Of a DNA stretch of 64,000 bases, positions 6,502 to 14,648 are shown in pieces. Each line of letters opens with the position of its first letter. Position 1 is the first letter of the stretch. Origin of the DNA: Actinomadura xylanilytica (GTDB taxonomy: Bacteria; Actinomycetota; Actinomycetes; Streptosporangiales; Streptosporangiaceae); NCBI RefSeq assembly GCF_030283145.1, contig NZ_JASNWE010000004.1, positions 434,001 through 498,000 on the forward strand, written 5' to 3'. Under the pieces are notes generated by a model that saw only the letters and a list, made by a program, of their open reading frames with translations, was not told where the DNA came from and ran no database searches. A program made the position numbers and the translations under genes.

Positions 6502-8598
6502 TCAGGGCTTGGTGAACTTCTGCGCAGGACTGAAGACGAAGTTCGTGGTCGGGATCTCCGCCGTCCCATAGCTGGTGAACCCGGGCACGTCGGTGCACGT
6601 CGAGGCAGGGGTCACATACGTACTGGCGGCGGGGCTCCCGACGGCGAGGGTGTGACTGGCGTTGTCGTACCCTCCGCGCAGGCCGGTCGCCATCTCGGTC
6701 ACGCCATCACCGTAGTAATAGGACCCGATTCGTATCGAGCAGCGCCCGCTCGGGGCGTTCACCGCCGCATTGATAAGAACGCCGTTGACCTCCATCTGGA
6801 TGCCCCCGTCCGCGGCCATCGGCAGGCCGTTCATATACAGCGGGGATGCGGTCATTTCGACCGGAATACTTCCCGCAGCCGAGACGGCCTTGCAGTTCGA
6901 GAACCGCGGCGTCATCTTGCTCAGCATGAAGCGTTCCTTCCACCGCCGCGCGTCCAGATGGAACTTCAGGGCCGCCGAGTCGCACCGCAGCTCGTTTCCC
7001 TCCTCGCCGCTCTTGACCACGAACGGCTTGGCGGTGGCGGTGACATCCCCACCGGGCGAGACCGACCACGTCTCCGGCTCACGGCTGACCGTGTCGCAGT
7101 CCAGGCTGTTCGTGTTGCACCACTTTCCCGACTCGACCTTGACATAGTTCCCCGGGCCGGAAATGCTCGCATTGAGCAGTGGACTCAGATCCTCGTCGAC
7201 GCCACAGTTCGCAAACTTCGGAATGGTCAGCTTCCCGGAGAGGGTCTGTCCGTTATCGGGTCTGATCGCGCCGGTGTTCGCATTCCCCATGAACGAGTAC
7301 AGCGACAGGAGCGTACGCTCGCTACTGCATTTTTCACCGAGCTTCAGTGAGACCCCGTTGACGGAGACGTTGCCGACCTTCATGGCGACATAGGTCCTGA
7401 TCCACGCCTCAACGTCTGGAGCCAGCGGAGGCGTGACGGTGTTCGGGAAGAAATCCAGCCTGAAGTTTCCGGTGCGCCGTTTGATGGTCTCCCCCGGGCC
7501 ACTCGCCGGCGCACGCACCTGCTCCGTCACCGCCGTGGCGGTCGTCGGCATGAAACCGAAGCCCAGCACGGTCGCGGTGGAGGCGGCGGGCTTCGCCTCC
7601 ACATACCCCCACTGTTGGAAATAGTTGAGCGGAATCGAGCTGTAGCCACCCGTGGACCGCCTCAGCAGCGTCTCCGCCGCGACCGGCACCGCATTTCCGG
7701 CCTTTTTGATGTTAGCGAAGCCGGCATTGCGAATACACAAGGGAAGCCCCGCCGACTTGGGGAGTGCGGGGATCTGCCCCGGCTCTCCGGGAAGGGGCGG
7801 ATCCTGATAGATCTTGTACAGCTCAGGGTCTTTATTGATGTCGTATTCAGGGTCTTCGTCCGAGGACGGGATCTTCGTGCAGCGGGTATCGGGCGCCGCC
7901 GCCCTCGGCTGACCGCCCGCAGTCCCGGCCGGCGCGGTACCCGTGCCGGGCGTGATCGCGCGCGGTGGCCGCCGCACTGCGACCGTCCCCAAGGTCGCCG
8001 TCTTCTCCGGGGCGCACCGCAGCGGTCGCCTGGCGGCCCCCTGCCCCTCGGCGACGTCGGCCAGGTTGAGAACCAGTCCGCCGCTCACCCACTTCAGCCG
8101 GCCCTCCGTCTGGGGAACCAAGGGTGGAGCGATCCCGGTGCCGACGAGTCTCGTCACACCCGCACCATCGGACCGCGCAGACTGCGCTGCCAGCGCGAAG
8201 GTCGGCCAACCGGCCCGCAGGGTACGGCCGCCCTGCTCGACCCGAACGTCGAGCTGTGCGCTTCCACCGATCTCACCGACCGCGGCGTCCTGGTCGATCG
8301 GCGTACTGGACGAGCCCCTGGACGGCGATCCCAGCACAGCGGACAGCAGACTCGCGGGCACATCCAGGCTGAGCGAGACCGTGCCGACCTGAAGCGGCTC
8401 GCCGGCGGTCCCGGCGGCCGGTGCGATCGCCCCGACGTGCAGCGTCACGTCCTGCGTGCCCGACGACGTGGTGCAGGAGAACCGCATCTCGGCCCCGATG
8501 TCCGCTGCCGCCGGGCGAGTACCCGCGACCAGGCAGGCGGTGACGGCGAAGGCCGCGGCACCGGCGACGGACGTGACGATCCGGGGCTTCCAGAGCAT
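6502..8598 (-). CDS. 698-aa exported protein: DUF6801-like N-terminus fused to type A and type B domains
   Basis: A large exported protein. GAGGAA lies 6 bases before the ATG; the signal peptide runs to about residue 32 (VTACLVAGTRPAAA). Residues about 33-190 (RFSCTTSSGTQDVTLHVGAI, then SLDVPASLL) resemble the DUF6801 domain of actinobacterial secreted proteins. About 195-280 is a Pro/Gly-rich linker. The middle has the order C-x..LLSLYSF, LSGKLTIPKFANC, LLNASISGPGN, matching the cysteine/GTT/PSAGG order of the type A paralogues. Residues 511-698 begin WSVSPGG and end FTKP, matching type B proteins. Fusion of the two domains found separately in its neighbours suggests they act together. No enzyme motif was seen. 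Confidence 0.8.
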   Translation of the reverse strand: MLWKPRIVTSVAGAAAFAVTACLVAGTRPAAADIGAEMRFSCTTSSGTQDVTLHVGAIAPAAGTAGEPLQVGTVSLSLDVPASLLSAVLGSPSRGSSSTPIDQDAAVGEIGGSAQLDVRVEQGGRTLRAGWPTFALAAQSARSDGAGVTRLVGTGIAPPLVPQTEGRLKWVSGGLVLNLADVAEGQGAARRPLRCAPEKTATLGTVAVRRPPRAITPGTGTAPAGTAGGQPRAAAPDTRCTKIPSSDEDPEYDINKDPELYKIYQDPPLPGEPGQIPALPKSAGLPLCIRNAGFANIKKAGNAVPVAAETLLRRSTGGYSSIPLNYFQQWGYVEAKPAASTATVLGFGFMPTTATAVTEQVRAPASGPGETIKRRTGNFRLDFFPNTVTPPLAPDVEAWIRTYVAMKVGNVSVNGVSLKLGEKCSSERTLLSLYSFMGNANTGAIRPDNGQTLSGKLTIPKFANCGVDEDLSPLLNASISGPGNYVKVESGKWCNTNSLDCDTVSREPETWSVSPGGDVTATAKPFVVKSGEEGNELRCDSAALKFHLDARRWKERFMLSKMTPRFSNCKAVSAAGSIPVEMTASPLYMNGLPMAADGGIQMEVNGVLINAAVNAPSGRCSIRIGSYYYGDGVTEMATGLRGGYDNASHTLAVGSPAASTYVTPASTCTDVPGFTSYGTAEIPTTNFVFSPAQKFTKP

Positions 8599-8619
8599 TG
8601 CGATTCCTCACGAGGGGAA

Positions 8620-8652
8620 GGGCCGCGCCCGGCCGGAGGACGGGCGCGGCCC
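8620..8652 (-). terminator. Hairpin terminator between two exported-protein genes
   Basis: Perfect 12-bp arms (GGGCCGCGCCCG and complement) with a 9-base loop lie 27 bp past the stop of the 8680 gene and 21 bp before the start of the 698-residue gene. It should end or attenuate the upstream transcript. Confidence 0.65.
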
Positions 8653-8679
8653 GAAGGTCAGGGCGTGGAGCCCTTGGAG

Positions 8680-9324
8680 CTACGGGTGGGTGATGGTGAG
8701 CGCGGGGTTGACCTTGTAGGCGCCGGTGAGCGTGATCTTGTCGCCGACGTTGATCAGTGCCGGGTCGCAGTCGGCGTCCGCGGTCTTGACTTCGAGGTTT
8801 CCACCGCTGACGGCGAGCGTGGCGGTGCTGTTGGTGTACGTGCCGCTGATCGTGCCGGCGGAGGTGCCCGGTCCGGCCACGGTCGCATCGCACTCGTCGC
8901 TGCCGTGGATGGTGGACTTCACACCGGTCAGGGTCCCGGTCGTGACGCCGCCGGCGTAGGTGGCGGCGTTGAAGCTCCAGGGGAGTCCGGTCGCGGTCAC
9001 CTTGACGACGATCCCCACCGGGCCGGTGCACCAGCTGCTGGGGTTGCCCGGGGTCGAGAACGCCACACTGCTCAGCTGGGCGATGCCCGCGCCGGGCAGG
9101 CCCGAGCCGCTCGCCGCGGTGCCCGATGCCGTGGAGACGGTGCAGACGATGTTGGCACCGGTGGTGGTGTCGGTGGCGACCAGCGGACGGGCCTGGGTGC
9201 CGGTGATGGCGCCGCCGGGGGTGACGGTCCAGGGGTCGACCGCGTGGGCCGGCAAGGCGGTGAGGCCGAGCCCGGCGGTGATCACGGCGGTGGCGGTCAG
9301 GGTGTTCCGGGTGATCTTTCGCAT
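8680..9324 (-). CDS. Exported protein, type B (WxVxPGG) domain (214 aa)
   Basis: A 214-residue exported protein, first gene of the array in the transcription direction. The signal peptide is MRKITRNTLTATAVITAGLG with cleavage near ALPAHA. The mature chain opens with PWTVTPGG (W at residue 32) and has the type B cysteines (IVCTV, SSWCTG, DECDA, DADCDP) and end ALTITHP. Rich in Thr/Ser/Gly, predicted beta-sandwich. A 419-bp gap separates it from the last Mce-associated gene, so it probably has its own promoter. Function unknown. Confidence 0.8.
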   Translation of the reverse strand: MRKITRNTLTATAVITAGLGLTALPAHAVDPWTVTPGGAITGTQARPLVATDTTTGANIVCTVSTASGTAASGSGLPGAGIAQLSSVAFSTPGNPSSWCTGPVGIVVKVTATGLPWSFNAATYAGGVTTGTLTGVKSTIHGSDECDATVAGPGTSAGTISGTYTNSTATLAVSGGNLEVKTADADCDPALINVGDKITLTGAYKVNPALTITHP

Positions 9325-9743
9325 GTCAGTTCTGCTTCCCTTCAGGGGGTGGCATGTCTTATCGCAGGGACAGCTGACTGCGCGCAGGCGCCAGAATGGC
9401 AGGGGCGACTCCTAGGGCCAACGAGGAACCAACGGGACTCACCGTGGAACAGACGGACTCCGTCCGCCGGCACCACGTCGGAACCACCCTGTCCCGCCGT
9501 ACTGCTTTTCTGAAGATAAGTGGCCACCGACCACCAATCAAGACTAACCGGACAACTGCCGCGAGAAATTCTCTGGATTATCTACCACTGCCAATGGCAC
9601 CCTCTTCCGAGTGAGTCTCGCTTAGCAGCGGCTGCTAGTCGTCAAGCCCTTTCACGACAGTACCGAGCAGGCACGGAAAGTTACCTTCAAGTGGCATCGC
9701 CGTTCCGTCGCCGACACCCATTATCAAATGATCGTAATTGGCG
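9325..9743. other. 419-bp intergenic region, no gene
   Basis: Between the last Mce-associated gene and the first exported-protein gene, both on the minus strand. The base composition is visibly more AT-rich than its surroundings, and the open frames in it lack codon bias and ribosome sites. It should hold the promoter of the 8680 gene, but no promoter boxes or strong terminator hairpin could be pinned down. Confidence 0.5.
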
Positions 9744-10283
9744 TCAGGCTCCGAGGGTGTCGATGTCGTCGATCTTCCATTTCCCGTTGACGTACAGGGC
9801 GCCCACGGCGAAGACGGCCGCCGAGTAACTCGTCTGGCCCTTGTCGGTGCGGGTGTTGCGCTGGTCGGCGAAGATGAGGAGGCGGGCCCGGCCGGAGGTG
9901 AGGCTCTTGACCGCCGAGTCGGTGACGGTGGTGGTCAGGATCTGCTTCTGCGCCGGGGCCTGCTTCTGGACGAGCGCGAAAAGCTGGTTGTACTGCTGGA
10001 CGGCCTTTCCGGTCAGCAGTTCCTGCGCCGCCTTCTCGGTCTTTCCGACGTCGGCGTAGTTGTACGAGAACGCCGTGTTGACCGCGGTGGTGATCTGGCC
10101 CTTGACCTCGCTGGTGCGGCCGTTGTCGCTGAGTGCGTCGTTCTGCGCGGACGCGGCGCCGGTGAGGGCGTCGGCCTGCTGCGCCGACCAGGCGGCGGTG
10201 CCGCCCAGGGCGACGGTGAGGACGCCGAGGAGCACGACGGCGCGGAGGCGGGCGCCGCCCGGCAGTTTGATCGTGAACGCCAT
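9744..10283 (-). CDS. Mce-associated membrane protein 4
   Basis: A 179-residue protein with one N-terminal transmembrane helix (LRAVVLLGVLTVALGGTAAW) and an extracytoplasmic domain of the NTF2-like type found in Mce-associated (Mas/Mam) proteins. That domain has the characteristic order: helix with NTAFSYNY, LLTGKAVQQYNQLF, alternating strands, and a terminal WKIDDIDTLGA. Last of four such genes at the end of the Mce operon, 13 bp after the third. In mycobacteria related proteins stabilise Mce transporters; here the same role is inferred. Confidence 0.82.
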   Translation of the reverse strand: MAFTIKLPGGARLRAVVLLGVLTVALGGTAAWSAQQADALTGAASAQNDALSDNGRTSEVKGQITTAVNTAFSYNYADVGKTEKAAQELLTGKAVQQYNQLFALVQKQAPAQKQILTTTVTDSAVKSLTSGRARLLIFADQRNTRTDKGQTSYSAAVFAVGALYVNGKWKIDDIDTLGA

Positions 10284-10296
10284 GGGTTCCTCCCGG

Positions 10297-11007
10297 TCAG
10301 GAGCCTGAGGTGCCGGTGGGCGCCAGGCCGAGGGCGGACAGTTTCCAGCCGGTCGGGGTCTTGGTGAGCTGGCCGAGCAGCCGGCTGGTGCGGGCGGCGG
10401 GCTTGCCGTCCGGCCCGGTGACGGTGACCCGGATGGCGGCGGCCACCGCGGCCTTCCCGGCGCGGGTGTCCAGCTCGGTCAGGCCGGATTCGAGGATCTT
10501 GGCGCTGGACGTCGTCTTCGCCTTCGCGACGTCCTTCTCGAGCTGCGCGCGGCCCTGCACGATGCTGTCGTAGAGCTGCGCCGTCGCCGAGTCCTGCCAG
10601 ACCTTCAGCCCGCCCGCGACGTTCCGGTGGTCGAGGGTGTTCAGGTTGACGATCGCCTGGTCCGCGGCGGCGAGGACGCGGTCGCGCTCGGACGCGTAGG
10701 CGATCGAGTCGTCCCCGGACGCCGCGTAGTACGACCAGCCGAACCACGCCGCCACGACGGCCGCCGCGACCGCGACCGCGAGAGCGACCCTGACCAGGGG
10801 GTCTCTGGTGAGGCGCCGCGCTTCGGGGGCCGCCTCCCGCGACACCTCCGCCGGCTCCGCCTCCTCAGCGGGCTCCGCCGGGGACTCGGCCGCGGGCTCC
10901 GCCTTTTCGGCGGGCTCCGCCTTCCCGGCGGGCTCCGCCGAGGACTCGGCCTCCTCCGTCGCCGGCTCCATCGCCGCCGCCTGGTCTGCGGTCTTCGTGT
11001 CGGTCAC
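10297..11007 (-). CDS. Mce-associated membrane protein 3, with acidic Ala/Glu/Pro-rich N-terminus
   Basis: A 236-residue protein. Residues 1 to about 65 are a low-complexity cytoplasmic tail of repeated AEPAEKAEPA-like units. One transmembrane helix follows (RVALAVAVAAAVVAAWFGWS), then a domain with NLNTLDHRN, VWQDSATAQLYD and the ending WKLSALGLAPTG, the pattern of Mce-associated proteins. The charged repeat is unusual and could anchor the protein to cytoplasmic partners. A 21-bp gap separates it from gene 2; it starts with ATG after a fair ribosome site. Confidence 0.82.
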   Translation of the reverse strand: MTDTKTADQAAAMEPATEEAESSAEPAGKAEPAEKAEPAAESPAEPAEEAEPAEVSREAAPEARRLTRDPLVRVALAVAVAAAVVAAWFGWSYYAASGDDSIAYASERDRVLAAADQAIVNLNTLDHRNVAGGLKVWQDSATAQLYDSIVQGRAQLEKDVAKAKTTSSAKILESGLTELDTRAGKAAVAAAIRVTVTGPDGKPAARTSRLLGQLTKTPTGWKLSALGLAPTGTSGS

Positions 11008-11028
11008 CTGGATTCCACCCTTCTCCGT

Positions 11029-11625
11029 TCAGGCGGCCCGGAGGTCGCTGATGCGCCAGCCGTGGTCGTCGTGCCGCGCGGTGACGACGAGCTGCGCGGC
11101 GATCGGCGGCCCGGCCGCCTTGCCCTTGCGGGTGGCGGTCTGGTCGAGGAACACCACGAGCACGGCGGTGCGGCCGTCGCGGGTGAGTCTGCTGAGCCCG
11201 GCGCGGGACACCTTGGTGGTCAGCGCGAGCTGCTGCACCGGCGCCTGCGCCTTGACCTGGCCGAACAGCGACGCGTACTGGCTCGCGGCGCGTCCGGTGA
11301 GGACGGTGGCGGCGGCGCGCTCGGTGGCGGCCGGGTCGGTGTAGGCGTAGGTGAAGACGCGGGCGACGGCGCCGGACACGTCCGCGATCACCTTGGCCGT
11401 GTCGCCCTTGTCGAGCAGGGCGCGGTTGCTGGACGGCGCCGCCGCGCTCCGCCGGTCGGCCCAGTCCGCCGTGGCGAGGCCCGCCAGGAGTAGGGCGAGG
11501 GCGACGGCAAGCGGCCAGCCGAGCGCGGCGATCCGCTTGAGCGCGGGCAGCATCGAGCGGCGGGCGGGCTTCTTCTTGCGCGGGATCGGCGGACGGCGCG
11601 GCGTGGTGCTCTGGTCGACGCTCAC
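11029..11625 (-). CDS. Mce-associated membrane protein 2
   Basis: A 198-residue protein starting at GTG 11625, which overlaps the previous stop (GTGA). A basic proline-rich cytoplasmic segment (PRRPPIPRKKKPARRS) is followed by a transmembrane helix (WPLAVALALLLAGLATADW) and an extracytoplasmic domain with VFTYAYTD, LTGRAASQYASLFGQVKAQA and terminal HGWRISDLRAA. It closely resembles gene 4 in layout. The longer open frame to 12120 is a shadow of gene 1. Confidence 0.85.
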   Translation of the reverse strand: MSVDQSTTPRRPPIPRKKKPARRSMLPALKRIAALGWPLAVALALLLAGLATADWADRRSAAAPSSNRALLDKGDTAKVIADVSGAVARVFTYAYTDPAATERAAATVLTGRAASQYASLFGQVKAQAPVQQLALTTKVSRAGLSRLTRDGRTAVLVVFLDQTATRKGKAAGPPIAAQLVVTARHDDHGWRISDLRAA

Positions 11626-12155
11626 GAGCGCCCCCCGGGGGCGAGCGCGGTGAGCGTCTTGACCTTCCACCCGCCGCCCGCGCGTTCCATCCCGACCTGG
11701 TAGCGCTTGCGCTGCTCGGTCCCGGCGCCCGGCGTCGACAGGAACACCCGGACGGACGCGATGACGGTCGCCTCGCCCGCGTCCGCGTCCAGCGCGGTGA
11801 CGGCGAGCGCGGTGACCCGCCCCCGGGCGGGCGCGTTCTGCTTGGCGAAGGTGGCGCGGGCGGCGGCCATGTCCTGCTTCAGCGCGTCGTGGAACGGACC
11901 GGTGGAGATCTCCAGCCAGTGCGCCAGATCCAGATCGGCCCGCTGGGGGTCGACGGTGTTGAGCTGGGTGATCTGCCGGACGGCGGTGCGGGTCAGCTCG
12001 TCCCGCCGCCCGGCCAGGTCGTCGCCCGCGCCGGCGTCCGCCCGGATCACCGCCCAGAGCGAGACCACGAGGTACACCGCCGCGGCGGCGATCAGGACGT
12101 ACCCGGCGGGACGGAGCCACCGGGTCGTCCGGACGGTCCCGGCGAGCGCGGTCAC
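11622..12155 (-). CDS. Mce-associated membrane protein 1
   Basis: A 177-residue protein whose GTG start at 12155 overlaps the mceF stop by four bases, so it is translationally coupled to mceF. One transmembrane helix (AGYVLIAAAAVYLVVSLWAV) is followed by a domain with TQLNTVDPQRADLDLAHWLE, and the chain ends WKVKTLTALAPGGRS. It pairs with gene 3 (NLNTLDHRN) as the QLNT-type, whereas genes 2 and 4 are the FxYxYxD-type. The set thus looks like two alternating pairs. Confidence 0.85.
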   Translation of the reverse strand: MTALAGTVRTTRWLRPAGYVLIAAAAVYLVVSLWAVIRADAGAGDDLAGRRDELTRTAVRQITQLNTVDPQRADLDLAHWLEISTGPFHDALKQDMAAARATFAKQNAPARGRVTALAVTALDADAGEATVIASVRVFLSTPGAGTEQRKRYQVGMERAGGGWKVKTLTALAPGGRS

Positions 12156-13405
12156 CTGGCGCCGCCCAGGCCGAGGAGACCGGTCAGGGCGGACGTGGGC
12201 TCGGGGTCGGTCAGCGTGGGCGGCAGGCCGAGCGCGCCGAGCGCCGACCGGACGTCCGCGCGGGCGGCCGAGCCGGGCCTGGCGGGCGTGGGGACGCCCC
12301 GGTGCGGCGCGTTCGCGGAGCCGCGGACGCCGATCCCGCTGGACGGGCTCTCGGTGCACCGCGCCTTGGTGTTGAACGCGGGCGCCTTGGACTCGTCCTC
12401 CCCGTCCCGGTAGGTGGTGCCGCCGTAGCCGCGGGTGCAGGGCTGCGGGTTGAAGAAGGTGTTGACCAGGCCGAAGTTGAGCTGCCCGCCCGCGACGACG
12501 GTGGCGCCCATCCCGGCGACGTCCGGGAGCTTGGCGAGCAGCTCCTCCAGGCCGTCCTGGCGGGGCTCGAACAGCCGGGCGGTGGTGGTGAGGTTGGCCA
12601 GCAGCAGCCCGAATCCGGGGTCGAAGTCGTTGAGCAGCCCCGATACCTCGCGGGACGCGCCCGGCCCGGCCGCGATGATCTTGCGGAGGTCGGTGTCGGA
12701 GGCGCGGAGCTGCCCGGCGAGCAGCCGCGAGTCGCGGGCGAACCCGCGGAACGAGGCCGCCTCCTCGTTCTGCGTGCGGAGTACGACCCTCCCGTTGCGG
12801 ATCAGGCCCTGGGTGGCGGGGAACGCGGCGTCGGAGGCGGCGATGAACCGGCCGCTGGTGTCCAGGAGCTGCTGGAGGTGCGGGCCCTGCCCGGCGAACG
12901 CGAGGCCGAGCTCGTCGATGACCGTCTTCAGGTCGTCCAGCGGCAGCGACGCGGTGAGGTCGTTGACGCTCTTCAGCGTCTCGTGCACCGGCGCCGGGGT
13001 GGTGGTGACGCTGCGCGGGATCGTGTCGCCCTGCGCGAGGAACGGGCCGGCCATCGCGGCCGGCCGCAGGTCGACGTACTGCTCACCGACCGCGGACCGG
13101 TTCGCCACGACCGCCTGGAGGCTCCGCGGGATGTCGGGGGCGCCGTCGTCGACGTACAGGTCGGCCAGGACGCCGTCCCGGGTGAGGTGGATCTGGCCGA
13201 CCTTGCCGACCGTCACCCCCCGGTAGGACACGCCCGAGCCCTCGAACAGGCCGCCGGTGGTCGCCAGGTCGAGCTTGACGACGTAGTAGCCGCGCATCCC
13301 GACCAGGCGGCCGAGGTCGGCGTACTTGAGCCCGAGGTAGGACAGCACGGACACGGCGATCACGATGAAGGCGACGATCCGGACGCGGGTCGCGACGGTC
13401 AGCAT
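12152..13405 (-). CDS. mceF: MceF, Mce-family substrate-binding/channel subunit
   Basis: A 417-residue Mce protein: N-terminal membrane helix (IVAFIVIAVSVLSYLGLKYA), then the MlaD/Mce domain (GLFEGSGVSYRGVTVGKVGQ, residues about 50-130), a long coiled-coil-forming helical region, and a C-terminal low-complexity tail. Six different Mce proteins form a hexamer whose helices make a hydrophobic tunnel for lipids across the envelope. The start is one base after the mceE stop. The tail ends with a Gly/Leu-rich stretch. Sixth and last of the mce genes. Confidence 0.93.
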   Translation of the reverse strand: MLTVATRVRIVAFIVIAVSVLSYLGLKYADLGRLVGMRGYYVVKLDLATTGGLFEGSGVSYRGVTVGKVGQIHLTRDGVLADLYVDDGAPDIPRSLQAVVANRSAVGEQYVDLRPAAMAGPFLAQGDTIPRSVTTTPAPVHETLKSVNDLTASLPLDDLKTVIDELGLAFAGQGPHLQQLLDTSGRFIAASDAAFPATQGLIRNGRVVLRTQNEEAASFRGFARDSRLLAGQLRASDTDLRKIIAAGPGASREVSGLLNDFDPGFGLLLANLTTTARLFEPRQDGLEELLAKLPDVAGMGATVVAGGQLNFGLVNTFFNPQPCTRGYGGTTYRDGEDESKAPAFNTKARCTESPSSGIGVRGSANAPHRGVPTPARPGSAARADVRSALGALGLPPTLTDPEPTSALTGLLGLGGAR

Positions 13406-13406
13406 C

Positions 13407-14648
13407 TCAGCCCCCCTCTCCGAGCGTGGGCAGCGGCAGCGCCGGCTGCTGCCCGTCCTGCGGGACCTGCGGCCCGGCTGGCGCCTGCGGCCCGGCGGGC
13501 GCTGGCGCGGGCGGCGCGGAGGTCGCGGGCGCCGGGGTGCCGGACGCGCCGTCCGTGCCCTGCCCCGGGCACGGCACCGGCAGCGGTCCGGCCGGTCCGC
13601 CGGCGAGCGCCCGCATCCGGGCCATGTCCGGTTTCGGAGCGACCTCCTTCACCGGCGGGATGACGCAGTCGTTCGCGCCGGTGGCGGTGACGCTGAGGTA
13701 GGTGTTCATGTAGTCGCCCTTGACGGCCTTCAGCGCCTCGTCGGTGTAGGGGTAGGTGAGCAGCACCTCCAGCGAGCGCGGCAGGTCGCGGCCCGAGTCG
13801 GCGAGCTTGCGCAGCACCACCGACAGGGCCTTCAGGTCGGCGACCGTGTCGTCCTTGCTCGCCTTGATCGTCCGGACCGCGATGGCGGACAGCTCGTCCA
13901 GCTTGCGGAGCATCTCGACGAGCTGGCCGCGCTGGTCCTCCAGCACCTTCAGGCCCGGCGACAGGTCGGTGAGGACGGTCGCCACCTGCCCGCGGCGGGC
14001 CGCGACGGTGGACGACAGCCGGTTCAGCCCGTCCAGCGCGCCGGTGATCGCACCCCGGTTCCGGTTGAGGGTGCTGGTCAGCGTGTTGACGCTGTTCAGC
14101 GCCGAGCGGATCTTGTCCTCCCGGCCGCCGAGCGCCTTGTTCAGCTCCTGGTTGATCGTCCGGATCTGCGGCAGCCCGCCGCCGGACAGCAGCATCGACA
14201 GCGCGCCGAACACCTCCTCGGTGTCGGCGTTGCGGGTGGTGCGCGACAGCGGGATCGTCGCGCCGTCCGCGAGCCGCCGCGCGGACGGCGCGGACGCGGG
14301 CGCGGCGAGCTTGACGTACTTCTCCCCCAGCAGGCTCGACTGCTCCAGGTTCGCGGTCGCGTTCGCGGGGAGGTGCACCGAGCCGTTCACCAGCAGCGTC
14401 ACCTCCGCGTTCCACGACCCGTTCGGCAGCGACACCTTCGACACGCGGCCGACGGGGACGTCGTTCACGCGAACCGCCGCCTGCGGGACGAGGTTCAGCG
14501 CGTCCTCGAACTGCGCCCTGACCGTGTACGGGTGATCGCCGAGGCTCGCGCCGCCCGGCAGCGGGATCTCCTCGATCGACACCGAGCAGCCCGCGGCCAG
14601 CACGCACGCGCCGGTGAGCGCCGCGGCGACGGCCCTGGGTGCGCGCAT
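13407..14648 (-). CDS. mceE: MceE, lipoprotein member of the Mce complex
   Basis: A 413-residue Mce protein with a lipoprotein signal (LTGACVLAAGC, lipidated Cys at about residue 21), as in the LprK-type MceE of mycobacteria. The Mce domain (AAVRVNDVPVGRVSKVSL) and the helical region with repeated LNSVNTLTSTLNRNRG-like heptads follow, then a Pro/Ala/Gln-rich tail. Its ATG overlaps the mceD stop by one base. The Cys anchor should fix this subunit to the outer face of the cytoplasmic membrane. Confidence 0.93.
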   Translation of the reverse strand: MRAPRAVAAALTGACVLAAGCSVSIEEIPLPGGASLGDHPYTVRAQFEDALNLVPQAAVRVNDVPVGRVSKVSLPNGSWNAEVTLLVNGSVHLPANATANLEQSSLLGEKYVKLAAPASAPSARRLADGATIPLSRTTRNADTEEVFGALSMLLSGGGLPQIRTINQELNKALGGREDKIRSALNSVNTLTSTLNRNRGAITGALDGLNRLSSTVAARRGQVATVLTDLSPGLKVLEDQRGQLVEMLRKLDELSAIAVRTIKASKDDTVADLKALSVVLRKLADSGRDLPRSLEVLLTYPYTDEALKAVKGDYMNTYLSVTATGANDCVIPPVKEVAPKPDMARMRALAGGPAGPLPVPCPGQGTDGASGTPAPATSAPPAPAPAGPQAPAGPQVPQDGQQPALPLPTLGEGG

